From: Ensifer adhaerens
GTDB taxonomy: Bacteria > Pseudomonadota > Alphaproteobacteria > Rhizobiales > Rhizobiaceae
DNA: 32,167 nt
Assembly: GCF_001270265.1 (NCBI RefSeq)
Contig: NZ_LGAP01000049.1
Coordinates: 1-32,167 of the forward strand
Direction: 5' to 3'
Shown: positions 14,701 to 23,046 of the stretch, in pieces
Position numbering within the stretch: position 1 is the stretch's first letter
Layout of the letters: every line of letters starts with the position of its first letter
Program-made: the position numbers and the translations under genes
The notes under the pieces: model-generated
Seen by the model: only the letters and a program-made list of their open reading frames with translations
What the model was told of the DNA's origin: nothing
Databases searched by the model: none

Positions 14701-14754
14701 GCCCCCTTGAGCATTGTCCTCTCAAGCGCCTGCAACCGCTTCGGGCCAAAAACG

Positions 14755-14833
14755 ACAGCGCCGCGCGCCTTATCAGACGCGCAAAGGTCGCTGTAACACC
14801 CCTAGATCGGCTAGGATTTAAGGAACCATGCAG
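14755..14833 (+). repeat. Palindromic repeat family A, copy 3
   Basis: Starts ACAGCGCCGCGCGCCTTATC, continues AGACGCGCAAAGGTCGCTGT and ends in a tail with GGATTTAAGGAACCATGCAG that resembles the tails at 14990-15025 and 15740-15777. It fills part of the gap between the cyclase and methyltransferase genes. Confidence 0.8.
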
Positions 14834-14933
14834 TCGCGCCGGCCACATTTGGTGCCGAATGGCACAATTTTCCGGTTTTCATTTGCTCCGGCAGGACGCG
14901 GTGCAGAACCCTTGAGCGACGCTACAGCGCCAC

Positions 14934-15025
14934 GCGTCAAGTATGACGCGCTAAGGACGCTGCACTCTTTAAACTCGCTGCATAATTCTCTCCTTCAATC
15001 GATTCCGATTTAAGGAATTATGCAG
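14934..15025 (+). repeat. Palindromic repeat family A, copy 4 (long form)
   Basis: Head: ACAGCGCCACGCGTCAAGTA, then TGACGCGCTAAGGACGCTGC. Tail: CTGCATAATTCTCTCCTTCA, then ATCGATTCCGATTTAAGGAA and TTATGCAG. The tail is nearly identical to that of copy 5 and forms an inverted pair (CTGCATAATT / AATTATGCAG). It ends 6 bases before the methyltransferase stop on the opposite strand. Confidence 0.9.
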
Positions 15026-15030
15026 TCGCG

Positions 15031-15657
15031 CTACCGCGCCACCCGTTGCAGCACGCTGAACTGAAAGGCCTGGGTGGAGCCCCAGGGGGTCGTGTGCATA
15101 TGCCGGCGCTCCTCCACAAGCCGGAAGGACGGTCCGATGAGGCCGGCAAGCATCGCCGGGTCGTAGCGCATGACCGGCAAGCCGCTGCACCGTTCGGGGC
15201 CATCGGGCGCGAAGGTGGCGATGATGGCATGGCCGCCCGGCTTCACCGCCGCTTGGAGCCGGTCGATATAGGCGGCGCGATCGTCCGGCTCGATCAGGAA
15301 ATGAAAGGCAGCGCGATCATGCCAGAGGTCATAGGATCGGGTGGGTTTCCACTCGGTCACGTCGGCGGCGATCCATTCCACCTCGTCGCCGCGCGGGCCG
15401 AGCCGCGCCTTGGCGGCATCAAGCGCGGCGGGAGATAGATCGAGCACGGTGATCGCGCGCATGCCCTCGCCGAGCAGCGCATCGACAAGGCGGGACGCAC
15501 CGCCGCCGATGTCGATCAGCGACGAAGCCGCAATCGCCGTGCGGCCCCGGATGAGATCGAGCGAGACGCTGGGCGTATCCTCGAACCAGCTTACGCCCGC
15601 CTCGCCTTTCGACGCATAGGCGTCGTCCCAGTGGGTCCGTCCGTTTTCGTCGCGCAT
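15031..15657 (-). CDS. Class I SAM-dependent methyltransferase (substrate unknown)
   Basis: A 208-aa soluble protein with a Rossmann-type methyltransferase fold. SAM-binding motif I is SLIDIGGGASRLVDALL (about residues 45-61), followed by the acidic motif II ITVLDLSPAALDAAKARLG and WIAADVTEWKP. The N-terminus (THWDDAYASKGEAGVSWFED) is typical of the small bacterial methyltransferases that also include thiopurine or tellurite methyltransferase-like proteins, so a small-molecule acceptor is likely but not shown. The ATG at 15657 has GGCAGG upstream; a farther ATG at 15693 falls inside a repeat and is rejected. The gene is bracketed by long family A repeats at 14934-15025 and 15677-15777. Confidence 0.9.
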   Translation of the reverse strand: MRDENGRTHWDDAYASKGEAGVSWFEDTPSVSLDLIRGRTAIAASSLIDIGGGASRLVDALLGEGMRAITVLDLSPAALDAAKARLGPRGDEVEWIAADVTEWKPTRSYDLWHDRAAFHFLIEPDDRAAYIDRLQAAVKPGGHAIIATFAPDGPERCSGLPVMRYDPAMLAGLIGPSFRLVEERRHMHTTPWGSTQAFQFSVLQRVAR

Positions 15658-15676
15658 CAGGACGCCTGCCTTCCCT

Positions 15677-15777
15677 ACAGTGCCGCGCGTCAAAGATGAC
15701 GCAACAGAAGCTGTAACACTTTAAATTTGCTGCATAATTTTATCCTTGCATCGATTCCGATATAAGGAATTAGGCAG
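15677..15777 (+). repeat. Palindromic repeat family A, copy 5 (long form)
   Basis: Head ACAGTGCCGCGCGTCAAAGA; tail CTGCATAATTTTATCCTTGC, then ATCGATTCCGATATAAGGAA and TTAGGCAG. It has the same orientation as copy 4 and lies immediately upstream of the methyltransferase, so together they are direct repeats flanking that gene. Confidence 0.9.
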
Positions 15778-15883
15778 TGCAGCGGATGCGGATTTTTCCG
15801 CACGGCCTCGCGCTTTTGCGACATTCTACGGCGCGCCACGCACCGGTTTCAACCGCGACCCGGCTCAATGATGAAATATCGCA

Positions 15884-17353
15884 CTACCGGCCGAGCAGTC
15901 CGTCCAACCACTTCCGATCAAGCACGGCTTCGAGTTCGGCCGCGACATCGTCCAGCGCCGTATCGACCGACTGGCGATAGTTGCCGATACCGCCCTCGAT
16001 GCCGAAGCTTTTAAGCAGGGCGGCGCGATAGGCGTCACTGGAAAACAGCCCGTGCAGGTAGGTGCCCATCACCCGGCCATCGGTCGAAAGGGCGCCGTCA
16101 GCGCGACCGTCGATGCGGCCACCGATGCGGACCGACGGCCGGTCGCAGTCAGCGCCTGTGGTCTTTCCCAGATGGATCTCGTAGCCTTCAAGCGCCACAT
16201 CGTGTTCCAGCGACCAGGCCCGGCTGTTACGCAGGGTCTTTTCCGGCGCCATCTCGGTTTCGACGTCGAGCAGTCCGAGCCCCGCGATTTCCCGTTCGCT
16301 GCCCTCGATGCCGAGCGGATCGGTGACGCGCGCGCCCAGCATCTGGTAGCCGCCGCAGATGCCGATCACCCGGCCGCCGCGCCGCACATGGCGCCTGAGA
16401 TCCTCGTCCCAACCCTGGACCTTGAAATCCTTGAGATCGCCGATGGTCGATTTCGAGCCGGGGATGACGACGAGCGCGGCATCGGCGGGGATCGGGCTGC
16501 CTGGCTTGACGAAGACGAGATCGACCTCCGGTTCGGCCGCGAGTGGATCGAGATCGTCGAAATTGGCAATTCTCGACAGCACCGGCACGGCGATCTTGAG
16601 CGCCCGCCCTTCGCCGCGCGCCAGCTTTTCAAGCACGACCGAATCCTCGGCCGGCAACCGCCCGGCCGCCTTCAGCCACGGTACCACGCCGAAACAGGGC
16701 CAACCGGTGTAGCGGCCGATAGCGGCGATGCCGTCGTCGAACAGCGTGACGTCACCACGGAACTTGTTGATCAGATAACCCGACACCATGCGTCGATCCT
16801 CGTCGGGCAGGATCGCGTGGGTCCCCACCAGCGAGGCGATGACGCCGCCGCGGTCGATATCGCCGACGAGGACAACAGGCACTTCGGCGCGCGTCGCAAA
16901 ACCCATATTGGCGATGTCGCCCGCCCTCAGATTGATTTCGGCCGGCGAACCGGCACCCTCAACCACGACGAGATCGGCGCCGGCTGAAATCTGCTCGAAG
17001 CTTTCCATCACAGCGCCGAGCAGCTTCGGCTTCAGCGCCTGATACTCCCGCCCCCTGGCCTGACCGGCAACCTTGCCCTGCACGACGATCTGGCTGCCGA
17101 CATCCGACTGCGGCTTCAAGAGCACCGGGTTCATGTGCACCGAAGACGGCACGCGGGCGGCCAGCGCCTGCAGCCATTGTGCCCGGCCGATTTCGCCGCC
17201 GTCATCCGACACGGCGGCATTGTTCGACATGTTCTGCGGCTTGAACGGCCTGACCTTCAACCCGCGATTGGAGGCGAGCCGGCAGAGGCCCGCCACCAAT
17301 ACCGATTTTCCGACATCCGAGCCGGTTCCCTGCAGCATGATCTTGCGTGTCAT
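15884..17353 (-). CDS. cobQ: Cobyric acid synthase (glutamine-hydrolysing)
   Basis: CobQ, 489 aa, amidates the b, d, e and g carboxylates of adenosylcobyrinic acid a,c-diamide using glutamine and ATP. The N-terminal dethiobiotin-synthetase-like ATPase domain opens with [20 protein letters not shown] (about residues 5-24), followed by [27 protein letters not shown] and [18 protein letters not shown]. The C-terminal class I glutamine amidotransferase domain has [10 protein letters not shown] (nucleophile region, about residue 332), GYEIHLG and GTYLHGLF (catalytic His near 433). The ATG at 17353 is chosen because the family starts at this conserved MxxGTxSDVGKS block; an upstream extension to 17518 has no family resemblance. 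It is separated from the cobP operon by the cyclase and methyltransferase genes and no riboswitch is visible in front of it. Confidence 0.97.
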   Translation of the reverse strand: MTRKIMLQGTGSDVGKSVLVAGLCRLASNRGLKVRPFKPQNMSNNAAVSDDGGEIGRAQWLQALAARVPSSVHMNPVLLKPQSDVGSQIVVQGKVAGQARGREYQALKPKLLGAVMESFEQISAGADLVVVEGAGSPAEINLRAGDIANMGFATRAEVPVVLVGDIDRGGVIASLVGTHAILPDEDRRMVSGYLINKFRGDVTLFDDGIAAIGRYTGWPCFGVVPWLKAAGRLPAEDSVVLEKLARGEGRALKIAVPVLSRIANFDDLDPLAAEPEVDLVFVKPGSPIPADAALVVIPGSKSTIGDLKDFKVQGWDEDLRRHVRRGGRVIGICGGYQMLGARVTDPLGIEGSEREIAGLGLLDVETEMAPEKTLRNSRAWSLEHDVALEGYEIHLGKTTGADCDRPSVRIGGRIDGRADGALSTDGRVMGTYLHGLFSSDAYRAALLKSFGIEGGIGNYRQSVDTALDDVAAELEAVLDRKWLDGLLGR

Positions 17354-17603
17354 GTGGCCACCGGTAACACCGAATTGATCGCCGGCAAAGAGCTGTTTTG
17401 ACACGATTTCGCCGCATTTGCGGCGCGTCGATGACAGTCTGTTTCGGTCGCTTATCGAGCTTGTCGAGTTTCTCTCCGAAACCAGCGTAAATGCGACATC
17501 CTGTGACGAGTTTGGCATTCAGTTTCGCGAGGCGCGAGCCTATATCAGCGCCACCGAAACCCACACCGGACAACAGACGTCCGGCCTCTCAAGGTCCATG
17601 TCC

Positions 17604-17747
17604 ATGCTGTACATTTTCAGCAAAGCAAATTTCGTTCAGATCGCCTGGAATTCCAAGGCACTGGCCGGCCAGTCGCGCGTTCGCAACGTCGTTCTCGACG
17701 CTCCCTTCGGACCGCTCGGCTTCATCCGCACGTCCAACGTCGGCTGA
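17604..17747 (+). CDS. Small protein of unknown function (47-49 aa)
   Basis: Starts MLYIFSKANFVQIAWNSKAL (or two residues earlier, ATG at 17598) and ends DAPFGPLGFIRTSNVG. AAGG at 17591-17594 fits the ATG at 17604. It is aromatic- and Asn-rich with no membrane helix. A strong intrinsic terminator (17821-17850) follows on the same strand, which supports a real short transcript. It is divergent from cobQ. I do not recognise the family. Confidence 0.5.
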   Translation: MLYIFSKANFVQIAWNSKALAGQSRVRNVVLDAPFGPLGFIRTSNVG

Positions 17748-17820
17748 CCCACTCGGCCCGCGGATCGGGCCCCTATCGGCCACGGCTTTGCATTCCAGCA
17801 GCCAACGCCTTCTCCTCCAG

Positions 17821-17850
17821 CCGTCTCCCCTCGTGGAGGCGGTTTTTTTT
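17821..17850 (+). terminator. Rho-independent terminator after the small ORF
   Basis: CCGTCTCC and GGAGGCGG form an 8-bp stem with a 6-base loop, directly followed by eight T residues. This is the clearest intrinsic terminator in the window. Confidence 0.92.
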
Positions 17851-18455
17851 CGCCGGATGACCAGGAAAACGCGGGCTGTAAACGCGAAAACCGCATCGAC
17901 CTCCTATCGAGGGATGCGGCTTCCAAAAAACGCTGGTCACTCCGGAAAAACACACCGAAGGCTCGCTCAAACCCGGGACGCACTACCTTGATCCGGGCCG
18001 GCGGCAGTTTCCCGCCGCGCAACAACAATTAGCCGGACATCGTTACCGGATGGTTATCGAGGATTTAACGAAAGATGAATCGCGGCTTTTTTTGAGTTTT
18101 TTTCGCGACATATACGGAAAGTACCGGTGCCGCATTCACGACAGGAAAAGTCCTGATTGCAACAGATCAAAAATGAGCATTGCGGCGACCGCTATATTTT
18201 GCGGCACTAATTGTCGCAAATGCTGAAATTTGGGACCTCCGAAGCCAAAAAAATCTCCATCTGTCATGTCGCAGACAGACGCCGCGGCCAGCCAGGCTCG
18301 GCCGTTTTCCGATTCAAGAGGTTGATTTCCCAACGAGAATACTTAGGCTTGCAACGCGGTACAGAGGAGATCCGGCCGGCGACAGGGTTCCGCGGTCAGG
18401 ACCAGAACAAACTCCCAGACCGCCGCAGTAGGGGCTACCCTTGGCTTGTCTTATG
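17851..18455. other. Long gene-poor region upstream of the betaine transporter
   Basis: No credible protein gene. It contains a strong hairpin at 17891-17919 (CCGCATC...GATGCGG with an inner CCTC/GAGG), A/T-rich runs around 18080-18110, and an imperfect inverted repeat between about 18176 and 18225 (GAGCATTGCGGCGACC against TTGTCGCAAATGCTG). The transporter promoter is probably here, but I could not place it. Confidence 0.45.
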
Positions 18456-18555
18456 CCGAACCCCAGGCTGCTCATTTGGTTCGGGTGACCGGGATGCACG
18501 ATGTCCCGATGACGCCCGTTGGAACGTTGGCTGCAGTTAAAGACTGGGAGGTCTT
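18456..18555 (+). promoter_or_regulatory. Structured leader of the transporter operon
   Basis: Three hairpins in succession: CCGAACC (18456-18462) with GGTTCGG (18478-18484); CGGG (18482-18485) with CCCG (18515-18518), enclosing CGGGA/TCCCG; and AAGAC/GTCTT (18540-18555), whose loop and 3' flank hold the ribosome binding site GGGAGG. The first two share bases 18482-18484 and so exclude each other. A regulatory role is inference. Confidence 0.4.
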
Positions 18556-18560
18556 GCAAC

Positions 18561-19559
18561 ATGAAGAAACTCCTCGCTTCCACCATTCTCGCCGCGGGTC
18601 TTTACGCCCTGGCGGGTTCCGCGCAGGCCGCGGAATGCGGTGAAGTCAGCATTGCCGAGATGAACTGGGCGTCTGCGGGCGTTGCCGCTCACGTGGACAA
18701 GTTCATTCTGGAAAACGGGTACGGTTGCACCGTGACGCTGGTCACCGGCGACACCATGCCCACCTTTGCCTCCATGAACGAAAAGGCCCAGCCGGACATG
18801 GCGCCGGAACTGTGGGTCAACGCCGTTCGCACGCCGCTCGACGCGGCCATCAAGGAAGGCCGGCTGATCGAGGCCGCCAAGATCCTCAGCGAAGGCGGCG
18901 TCGAAGGCTGGTGGATCCCGAAATTCCTCGCCGATGCCAACCCCGACATCAAGACGGTGCAGGACGCGCTCAAGCACCCGGACCTGTTCCCGGCACCGGA
19001 AGATCCGTCCAAGGCCGCCATTCACAATTGCCCGTCGGGCTGGAACTGCCAGGTTTCGACCGCCAACCTCTACAAGGCGATCGATGCTGAAAAGCTCGGA
19101 TTCCAGCTGATCGACACGGGTTCTGCGGCCGGCCTCGACGGCTCGATCGCCAATGCCTTTGCCAAGAAGACCGGCTGGCTCGGTTACTACTGGGCGCCGA
19201 CCGCCATCCTCGGCAAGTACGAGATGACCCGCCTCTCCTTCGGCGTCGATCACGACAAGAAGGAATGGGACGCCTGCTCGGCCGTTCCGGATTGCCCGAG
19301 CCCCAAGGTCAATTCCTACCCGGTCTCTGACGTCTTCACTGTCGTGACCAAGTCCTTCGCCGAAAAGGCCGGCGTCGCCATGGACTATGTCAAGGCGCGC
19401 AAATGGGACAACGGCACCGTCAACAAGGTTCTCGCCTGGATGGATGAGAACCAGGGCACGAACGAGGATGCGGCAAAGCACTTCCTCGCGGAGTTCCCCG
19501 ACATGTGGACCCAGTGGGTCGCACCCGACGTGGCCGAAAAGGTCAAGGCCGCGCTCTGA
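18561..19559 (+). CDS. Quaternary-amine (glycine/proline betaine type) ABC transporter, substrate-binding protein
   Basis: Periplasmic OpuAC-type binding protein, 332 aa. A Sec signal peptide (MKKLLASTILAAGLYALAGS, cut near AQA-AEC at residues 23-24) is followed by MNWASAGVAAHVDKFIL, APELWVNAVRTPLDAAIKEG, EGWWIPKFL and GYYWAPTAILGKYEM; the Trp residues of such motifs form the aromatic box for trimethylammonium groups in this family. Cys pairs (HNCPSGWNC, DACSAVPDC) suggest disulfides. It differs clearly from rhizobial ChoX, so glycine betaine or proline betaine is more likely than choline as ligand (inference). The ribosome binding site GGGAGG is at 18546-18551. It is the first gene of the operon with the permease and ATPase, separated from them by a stable hairpin. 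Confidence 0.92.
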   Translation: MKKLLASTILAAGLYALAGSAQAAECGEVSIAEMNWASAGVAAHVDKFILENGYGCTVTLVTGDTMPTFASMNEKAQPDMAPELWVNAVRTPLDAAIKEGRLIEAAKILSEGGVEGWWIPKFLADANPDIKTVQDALKHPDLFPAPEDPSKAAIHNCPSGWNCQVSTANLYKAIDAEKLGFQLIDTGSAAGLDGSIANAFAKKTGWLGYYWAPTAILGKYEMTRLSFGVDHDKKEWDACSAVPDCPSPKVNSYPVSDVFTVVTKSFAEKAGVAMDYVKARKWDNGTVNKVLAWMDENQGTNEDAAKHFLAEFPDMWTQWVAPDVAEKVKAAL

Positions 19560-19571
19560 TTCTGGGCTGAT

Positions 19572-19608
19572 GATGCAGGCGCCCGCATGAAAAGCGGTCG
19601 CCTGCATC
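19572..19608 (+). other. Stable intergenic hairpin between binding protein and permease genes
   Basis: GATGCAGGCG pairs perfectly with CGCCTGCATC, and CCGC with GCGG inside, around an ATGAAAA loop. No T-run follows. Such hairpins after a binding-protein gene typically protect the upstream mRNA and allow more binding protein than membrane components. Confidence 0.75.
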
Positions 19609-19834
19609 GGCGTCTTCGCCCGCCGGAAAGATTGCCGGACGTGGCGACCGATGCTCCGGGCGACGAACGGGCTCAGTTCGCGTCGCATTCAGTAAAGCGG
19701 GCGTCACGTTCCGCTGTCACATTCCTCACGCCGGGACCCAAAGAGGTCACCCGCTAAGTCTGCGCAAGGATCGGCAAGACCGGTCTGAAAACGCAGTCGG
19801 CGTCATAAAACTTCAGGCCAAGAAGGGGAAAAAT

Positions 19835-20746
19835 ATGGCATCCATCTGCAGTGTCTTGCCAGCGTTGCTCTGCAAGTTCCCTGCCATTGACGACGGAACG
19901 ATCCGCCTGGCTCGCAAGACCATCGACGATGGTTTCAAAGGTTTCGTCCGCTCCTATGGCGACGCCATCGACACGGTCGTGCAGCCGCTTCAATGGTTTT
20001 TGAACTATCTCGAAAGCCTGTTCGTCGGTTCGCCGTGGATCGTCATCCTCGTGCTCATGGTGGCTGTCGTCTATCTCGGCAGCCGCAACGTCAACATCAC
20101 GATCGGCACGGCGCTGTCGATGATCGCCATCGGCCTCGTCGGCCTGTGGAACGACACGATGATCACGCTGGCGATGGTCACCGTCTGCACGCTGATCTCG
20201 ATCCTGATCGGCATTCCGATCGGCATTCTGATGGCCCGATCGGACCGGGTGCAGTCGATCGTCAATCCGGTGCTCGACGTGATGCAGACGATGCCGAGCT
20301 TCGTCTACCTGATCCCGGTGGTGATGATTTTCGGCATCGGCAAGGTTCCGGGCCTGATCGCCGTTGTCATCTATGCCGTGCCGCCGATGATCCGGCTCAC
20401 CAATCTCGGCATTCGCCTCGTCGACCAGGAAGTGCTGGAAGCCGCCGACGCCTTTGGCTCTTCGGCCTGGCAGAAGCTCAAGAACGTGCAGATGCCGCTG
20501 GCGCTGCCCACCATCATGGCCGGCATCAACCAGACCATCATGATGTCGCTGGCGATGGTCGTCGTCGCATCGATGATCGGCGTCGGAGGCCTCGGCAAGA
20601 ACGTGCTGCAGGCGATCGCCAACCAGTTCTTCACCGTCGGTTTCCTCAACGGCTTCGCCCTTGTCGGTATCGCCATCATTTTCGACCGTACCAGCCAGGC
20701 CTTCGGCAGGCGGCTGCAGAAGCATTCGGAGGTTATCCATGGCTAG
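19835..20746 (+). CDS. Betaine-type ABC transporter, permease
   Basis: ProW-like inner-membrane permease of 303 aa. A polar/amphipathic N-terminus of about 65 residues precedes roughly six to seven membrane helices (WIVILVLMVAVVYLG, LISILIGIPIGILMA, FVYLIPVVMIFGIG and others). The EAA loop that docks the ATPase is EAADAFGSSAWQKLKNVQMP. It lies 275 bases after the binding protein, beyond a stable hairpin; AAGGGGAA (19823-19830) precedes the ATG. The stop overlaps the ATPase start by 8 bases (20739-20746), so the two are translationally coupled. Confidence 0.93.
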   Translation: MASICSVLPALLCKFPAIDDGTIRLARKTIDDGFKGFVRSYGDAIDTVVQPLQWFLNYLESLFVGSPWIVILVLMVAVVYLGSRNVNITIGTALSMIAIGLVGLWNDTMITLAMVTVCTLISILIGIPIGILMARSDRVQSIVNPVLDVMQTMPSFVYLIPVVMIFGIGKVPGLIAVVIYAVPPMIRLTNLGIRLVDQEVLEAADAFGSSAWQKLKNVQMPLALPTIMAGINQTIMMSLAMVVVASMIGVGGLGKNVLQAIANQFFTVGFLNGFALVGIAIIFDRTSQAFGRRLQKHSEVIHG

Positions 20747-21785
20747 TCACGCGATCGAGGTGAAAAACCTCTACAAGATCTTCGGCCCCAATGGCGGCGA
20801 CTATGTCGATGCGGTCAAGCGGGGCCTGGGCAAGGCGGAACTCAACGAGAAACACGGCCACGTGCTCGGTCTGCAGGACATCAACATCTCGATGCCGGCC
20901 GGCGGCGTGATGGTGGTCATGGGGCTGTCGGGTTCGGGCAAGTCGACGCTGATCCGCCACATCAACCGGCTGATCGACCCGACCGCCGGCGAAGTCCTCT
21001 ATGACGGCGTCGACGTCTGCAAGATGAGCGACAACGACCTGCGCGAATTCCGCCGCCACAAGACGGCGATGGTGTTCCAGAAATTCGCCCTTTTGCCGCA
21101 CCGGACCGTTCTCGACAACACCGTCTACGGCCTGGAGATCCAGGGCGTCGGCAAGGCGGAAAGCGAAAAGCGCGCGCGCGGCTGGATCGAGCGTGTCGGC
21201 CTCAAGGGCTTCGAGAACCATTATCCGAACCAGCTTTCCGGCGGCATGCAGCAGCGCGTCGGACTAGCCCGGGCACTCACCAACGATGCCGACATCCTGT
21301 TGATGGACGAAGCCTATTCGGCGCTCGATCCGCTGATCCGCGTCGACATGCAGAGCGTGCTTCTCGACCTGCAGAAGGAGTTGAAGAAGACCGTCGTCTT
21401 CATCACCCACGATCTCGACGAGGCGCTCAGGCTCGGCGACAAGATCGCCATCCTGCGCGATGGCCGGGTCGTGCAGCAGGGAACGGGCCAGCAGATCGTG
21501 CTGTCGCCGGCCGACGACTACATCACCGCCTTCGTCAAGGAAGTGAACCGCGGGCGCGTCATCAATGTCGAGACGATCATGCGGCCGTTTTCCGGCAACC
21601 CGGAAGGCCTGCCGCTAACGATGGGCACGGTGCTGGAATCGGCAGCCCGCGCCATGACCGGCGCCCACGTCAACGCGGCCCATGTCGTCGACGAGAACGG
21701 CCGCCCGATCGGCGCGCTCGACCTGCCGACGATCATCTCGGCCATGGTGACGCCCACCAGCCACGAGGACAAGAGAGCCGCGTAA
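20739..21785 (+). CDS. Betaine-type ABC transporter, ATP-binding protein
   Basis: ProV/OpuAA-like ATPase, 348 aa, energising import. Walker A is MGLSGSGKST (about residues 66-75), the Q-loop MVFQKFALLPHRTVLDN, the signature LSGGMQQRVGLARAL, Walker B ILLMDEAYSALDPLIR and the switch His in VVFITHDLDEA. The start at 20739 inside the permease gene is favoured by GGAGG (20728-20732). About 100 residues follow the ATPase core and contain CBS-like segments (NAAHVVDENGRPIGALDLPT), which in OpuA-type transporters respond to ionic strength or nucleotides. Whether that control works here is inference. It is the last gene of the operon. Confidence 0.95.
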   Translation: MASHAIEVKNLYKIFGPNGGDYVDAVKRGLGKAELNEKHGHVLGLQDINISMPAGGVMVVMGLSGSGKSTLIRHINRLIDPTAGEVLYDGVDVCKMSDNDLREFRRHKTAMVFQKFALLPHRTVLDNTVYGLEIQGVGKAESEKRARGWIERVGLKGFENHYPNQLSGGMQQRVGLARALTNDADILLMDEAYSALDPLIRVDMQSVLLDLQKELKKTVVFITHDLDEALRLGDKIAILRDGRVVQQGTGQQIVLSPADDYITAFVKEVNRGRVINVETIMRPFSGNPEGLPLTMGTVLESAARAMTGAHVNAAHVVDENGRPIGALDLPTIISAMVTPTSHEDKRAA

Positions 21786-21813
21786 GCCAGGCCCACGGCC
21801 GGCAACATCACGG

Positions 21814-21853
21814 GCGCCCGGCATTTCCTCCTGGAGGAGGAATTGCCGGGCGC
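21814..21853 (+). terminator. Long hairpin after the transporter operon
   Basis: GCGCCCGGCATTTCCTCCT and AGGAGGAATTGCCGGGCGC form an approximately 19-bp stem with one mismatch and a 2-base loop, 28 bases after the ATPase stop, in the space towards the oppositely oriented carboxypeptidase gene. There is no T-run, but the stem is long enough to end or protect both transcripts. Confidence 0.7.
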
Positions 21854-21978
21854 TCGTCGCATTTCAGGCGCGGTCGGATCGTCTGGAGTGGTCGCCGCGG
21901 AAGAGGAGGCGCTTGTTGTCGGCAACCACGCGAGCGCGCGTCAGCCTCGCATGGACCGAAATCGTGCTACCGCGTTGG

Positions 21979-22845
21979 TCAGTTGGTCTTCGTCGTTCCA
22001 GCCGCAGCCGGCTCGACGGTGCTTGCGGACGAAAGCGTGTCGCTCGCGGCCGGGAAGTATTTGTCGAGCAGGCCCATCATCTGGTTGTCGCGCTTTTCGG
22101 CGGTCTCGCCGCCCATGACGACGCCGACGAGGCGTTTGCCGTCGCGTGTCGCCGAGGTGACGACGTTGTAGCCCGATGCGGTGGTGTAGCCGGTCTTGAT
22201 GCCGTCCGCTCCGGCATAGCGGTTCATCACGTTGTTGTGGCCGCGAAGCTTCATGCCCCGGAATTCGATCGTGCGGTTCGAAAACAGCGCGAACTCTTCC
22301 GGGAAGTCGCGCATGAGGGCAATGCCGAGCGTCGCCATGTCGCGTGCGGTCGTCACCTGCTCCGGGTCGGGCAGGCCGTTGGCATTCTTGAACACGGTGC
22401 TGGCCATGCCGAGCTGGTGCGCCTTCCCGGTCATCACCTTGGCAAAACCCGCTTCCGTGCCGGCCAGTTGTTCGCCAATGGCAACGGCAGCATCATTGGC
22501 CGACAGCACGATCATGCCCATGACCGCTTCGCGGACGGAAACAGTGCGGCCGACGCCGACGGCCAGCTTGAAGGGCTCCTTGCCATTGGCATTTTCCGAC
22601 ATGGTCAGCCGTTGATCCCAGGTCAGCGTGCCGTTCTGAAGCGCCTCGAACGCCAGATAGAGCGTCATCATCTTGGTCAGCGACGCGGGATAGTTGAGCA
22701 CATCAGCATTGTCGGCCTCGAGAACCGTGCCGGTCTGCGCGTCGAGAACCACGTGAGCCTTGCCGGCGAAAGCGTAGGACGCACCGCCGAGCAACAGACC
22801 GAGTGAAACCGCCGCCGACGCGAGTGTCCGGATAGTGAAATGCAT
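21979..22845 (-). CDS. D-alanyl-D-alanine carboxypeptidase (serine-type, low-molecular-mass PBP)
   Basis: Peptidoglycan enzyme (288 aa) that trims the terminal D-Ala of stem peptides in the periplasm. The signal peptide is MHFTIRTLASAAVSLGLLLG...YAFA (cut near residue 27). All three active-site motifs are intact: SLTK (55-58, nucleophile Ser55), SAN (115-117) and KTG (217-219). It is shorter than classical DacA/DacC because it lacks the C-terminal beta-domain and amphipathic anchor; it ends in a short Ala/Thr-rich tail (EPAAAGTTKTN), so it is probably soluble. It stands alone, convergent with the transporter operon. Confidence 0.95.
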   Translation of the reverse strand: MHFTIRTLASAAVSLGLLLGGASYAFAGKAHVVLDAQTGTVLEADNADVLNYPASLTKMMTLYLAFEALQNGTLTWDQRLTMSENANGKEPFKLAVGVGRTVSVREAVMGMIVLSANDAAVAIGEQLAGTEAGFAKVMTGKAHQLGMASTVFKNANGLPDPEQVTTARDMATLGIALMRDFPEEFALFSNRTIEFRGMKLRGHNNVMNRYAGADGIKTGYTTASGYNVVTSATRDGKRLVGVVMGGETAEKRDNQMMGLLDKYFPAASDTLSSASTVEPAAAGTTKTN

Positions 22846-23046
22846 GATGTTCTTCTCGTTTGAGGCTATCGATCAGCGCGCGATATTCGCGGGCAAGCTG
22901 GCGACTACATGACTGCGGCCTTTTACAGCGATCGCAAGCGAGCCGCAATCGCCCACAGGCTGCGGCTTTTCGTCGTGAGCACCCGCCGCGCTGCGGCCAC
23001 AATGGCTTCAGCAGACAATGGGGCTTCCGCCCAAGATCAAGCTTTT

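Noticed and set aside
14755-15777. CRISPR-like array in the cluster of repeats
   Set aside because: The repeats are long, palindromic, diverged and separated by a gene; there are no regular spacers or cas genes.
17354-17597. Second cobalamin riboswitch in front of cobQ
   Set aside because: No B12-box (AGGAGACCTGCC-like) or core motif is present on the minus strand upstream of cobQ.
18561-21785. Naming the transporter genes choXWV
   Set aside because: The binding protein does not resemble rhizobial ChoX; the family is clear but the substrate is not, so no symbols are given.
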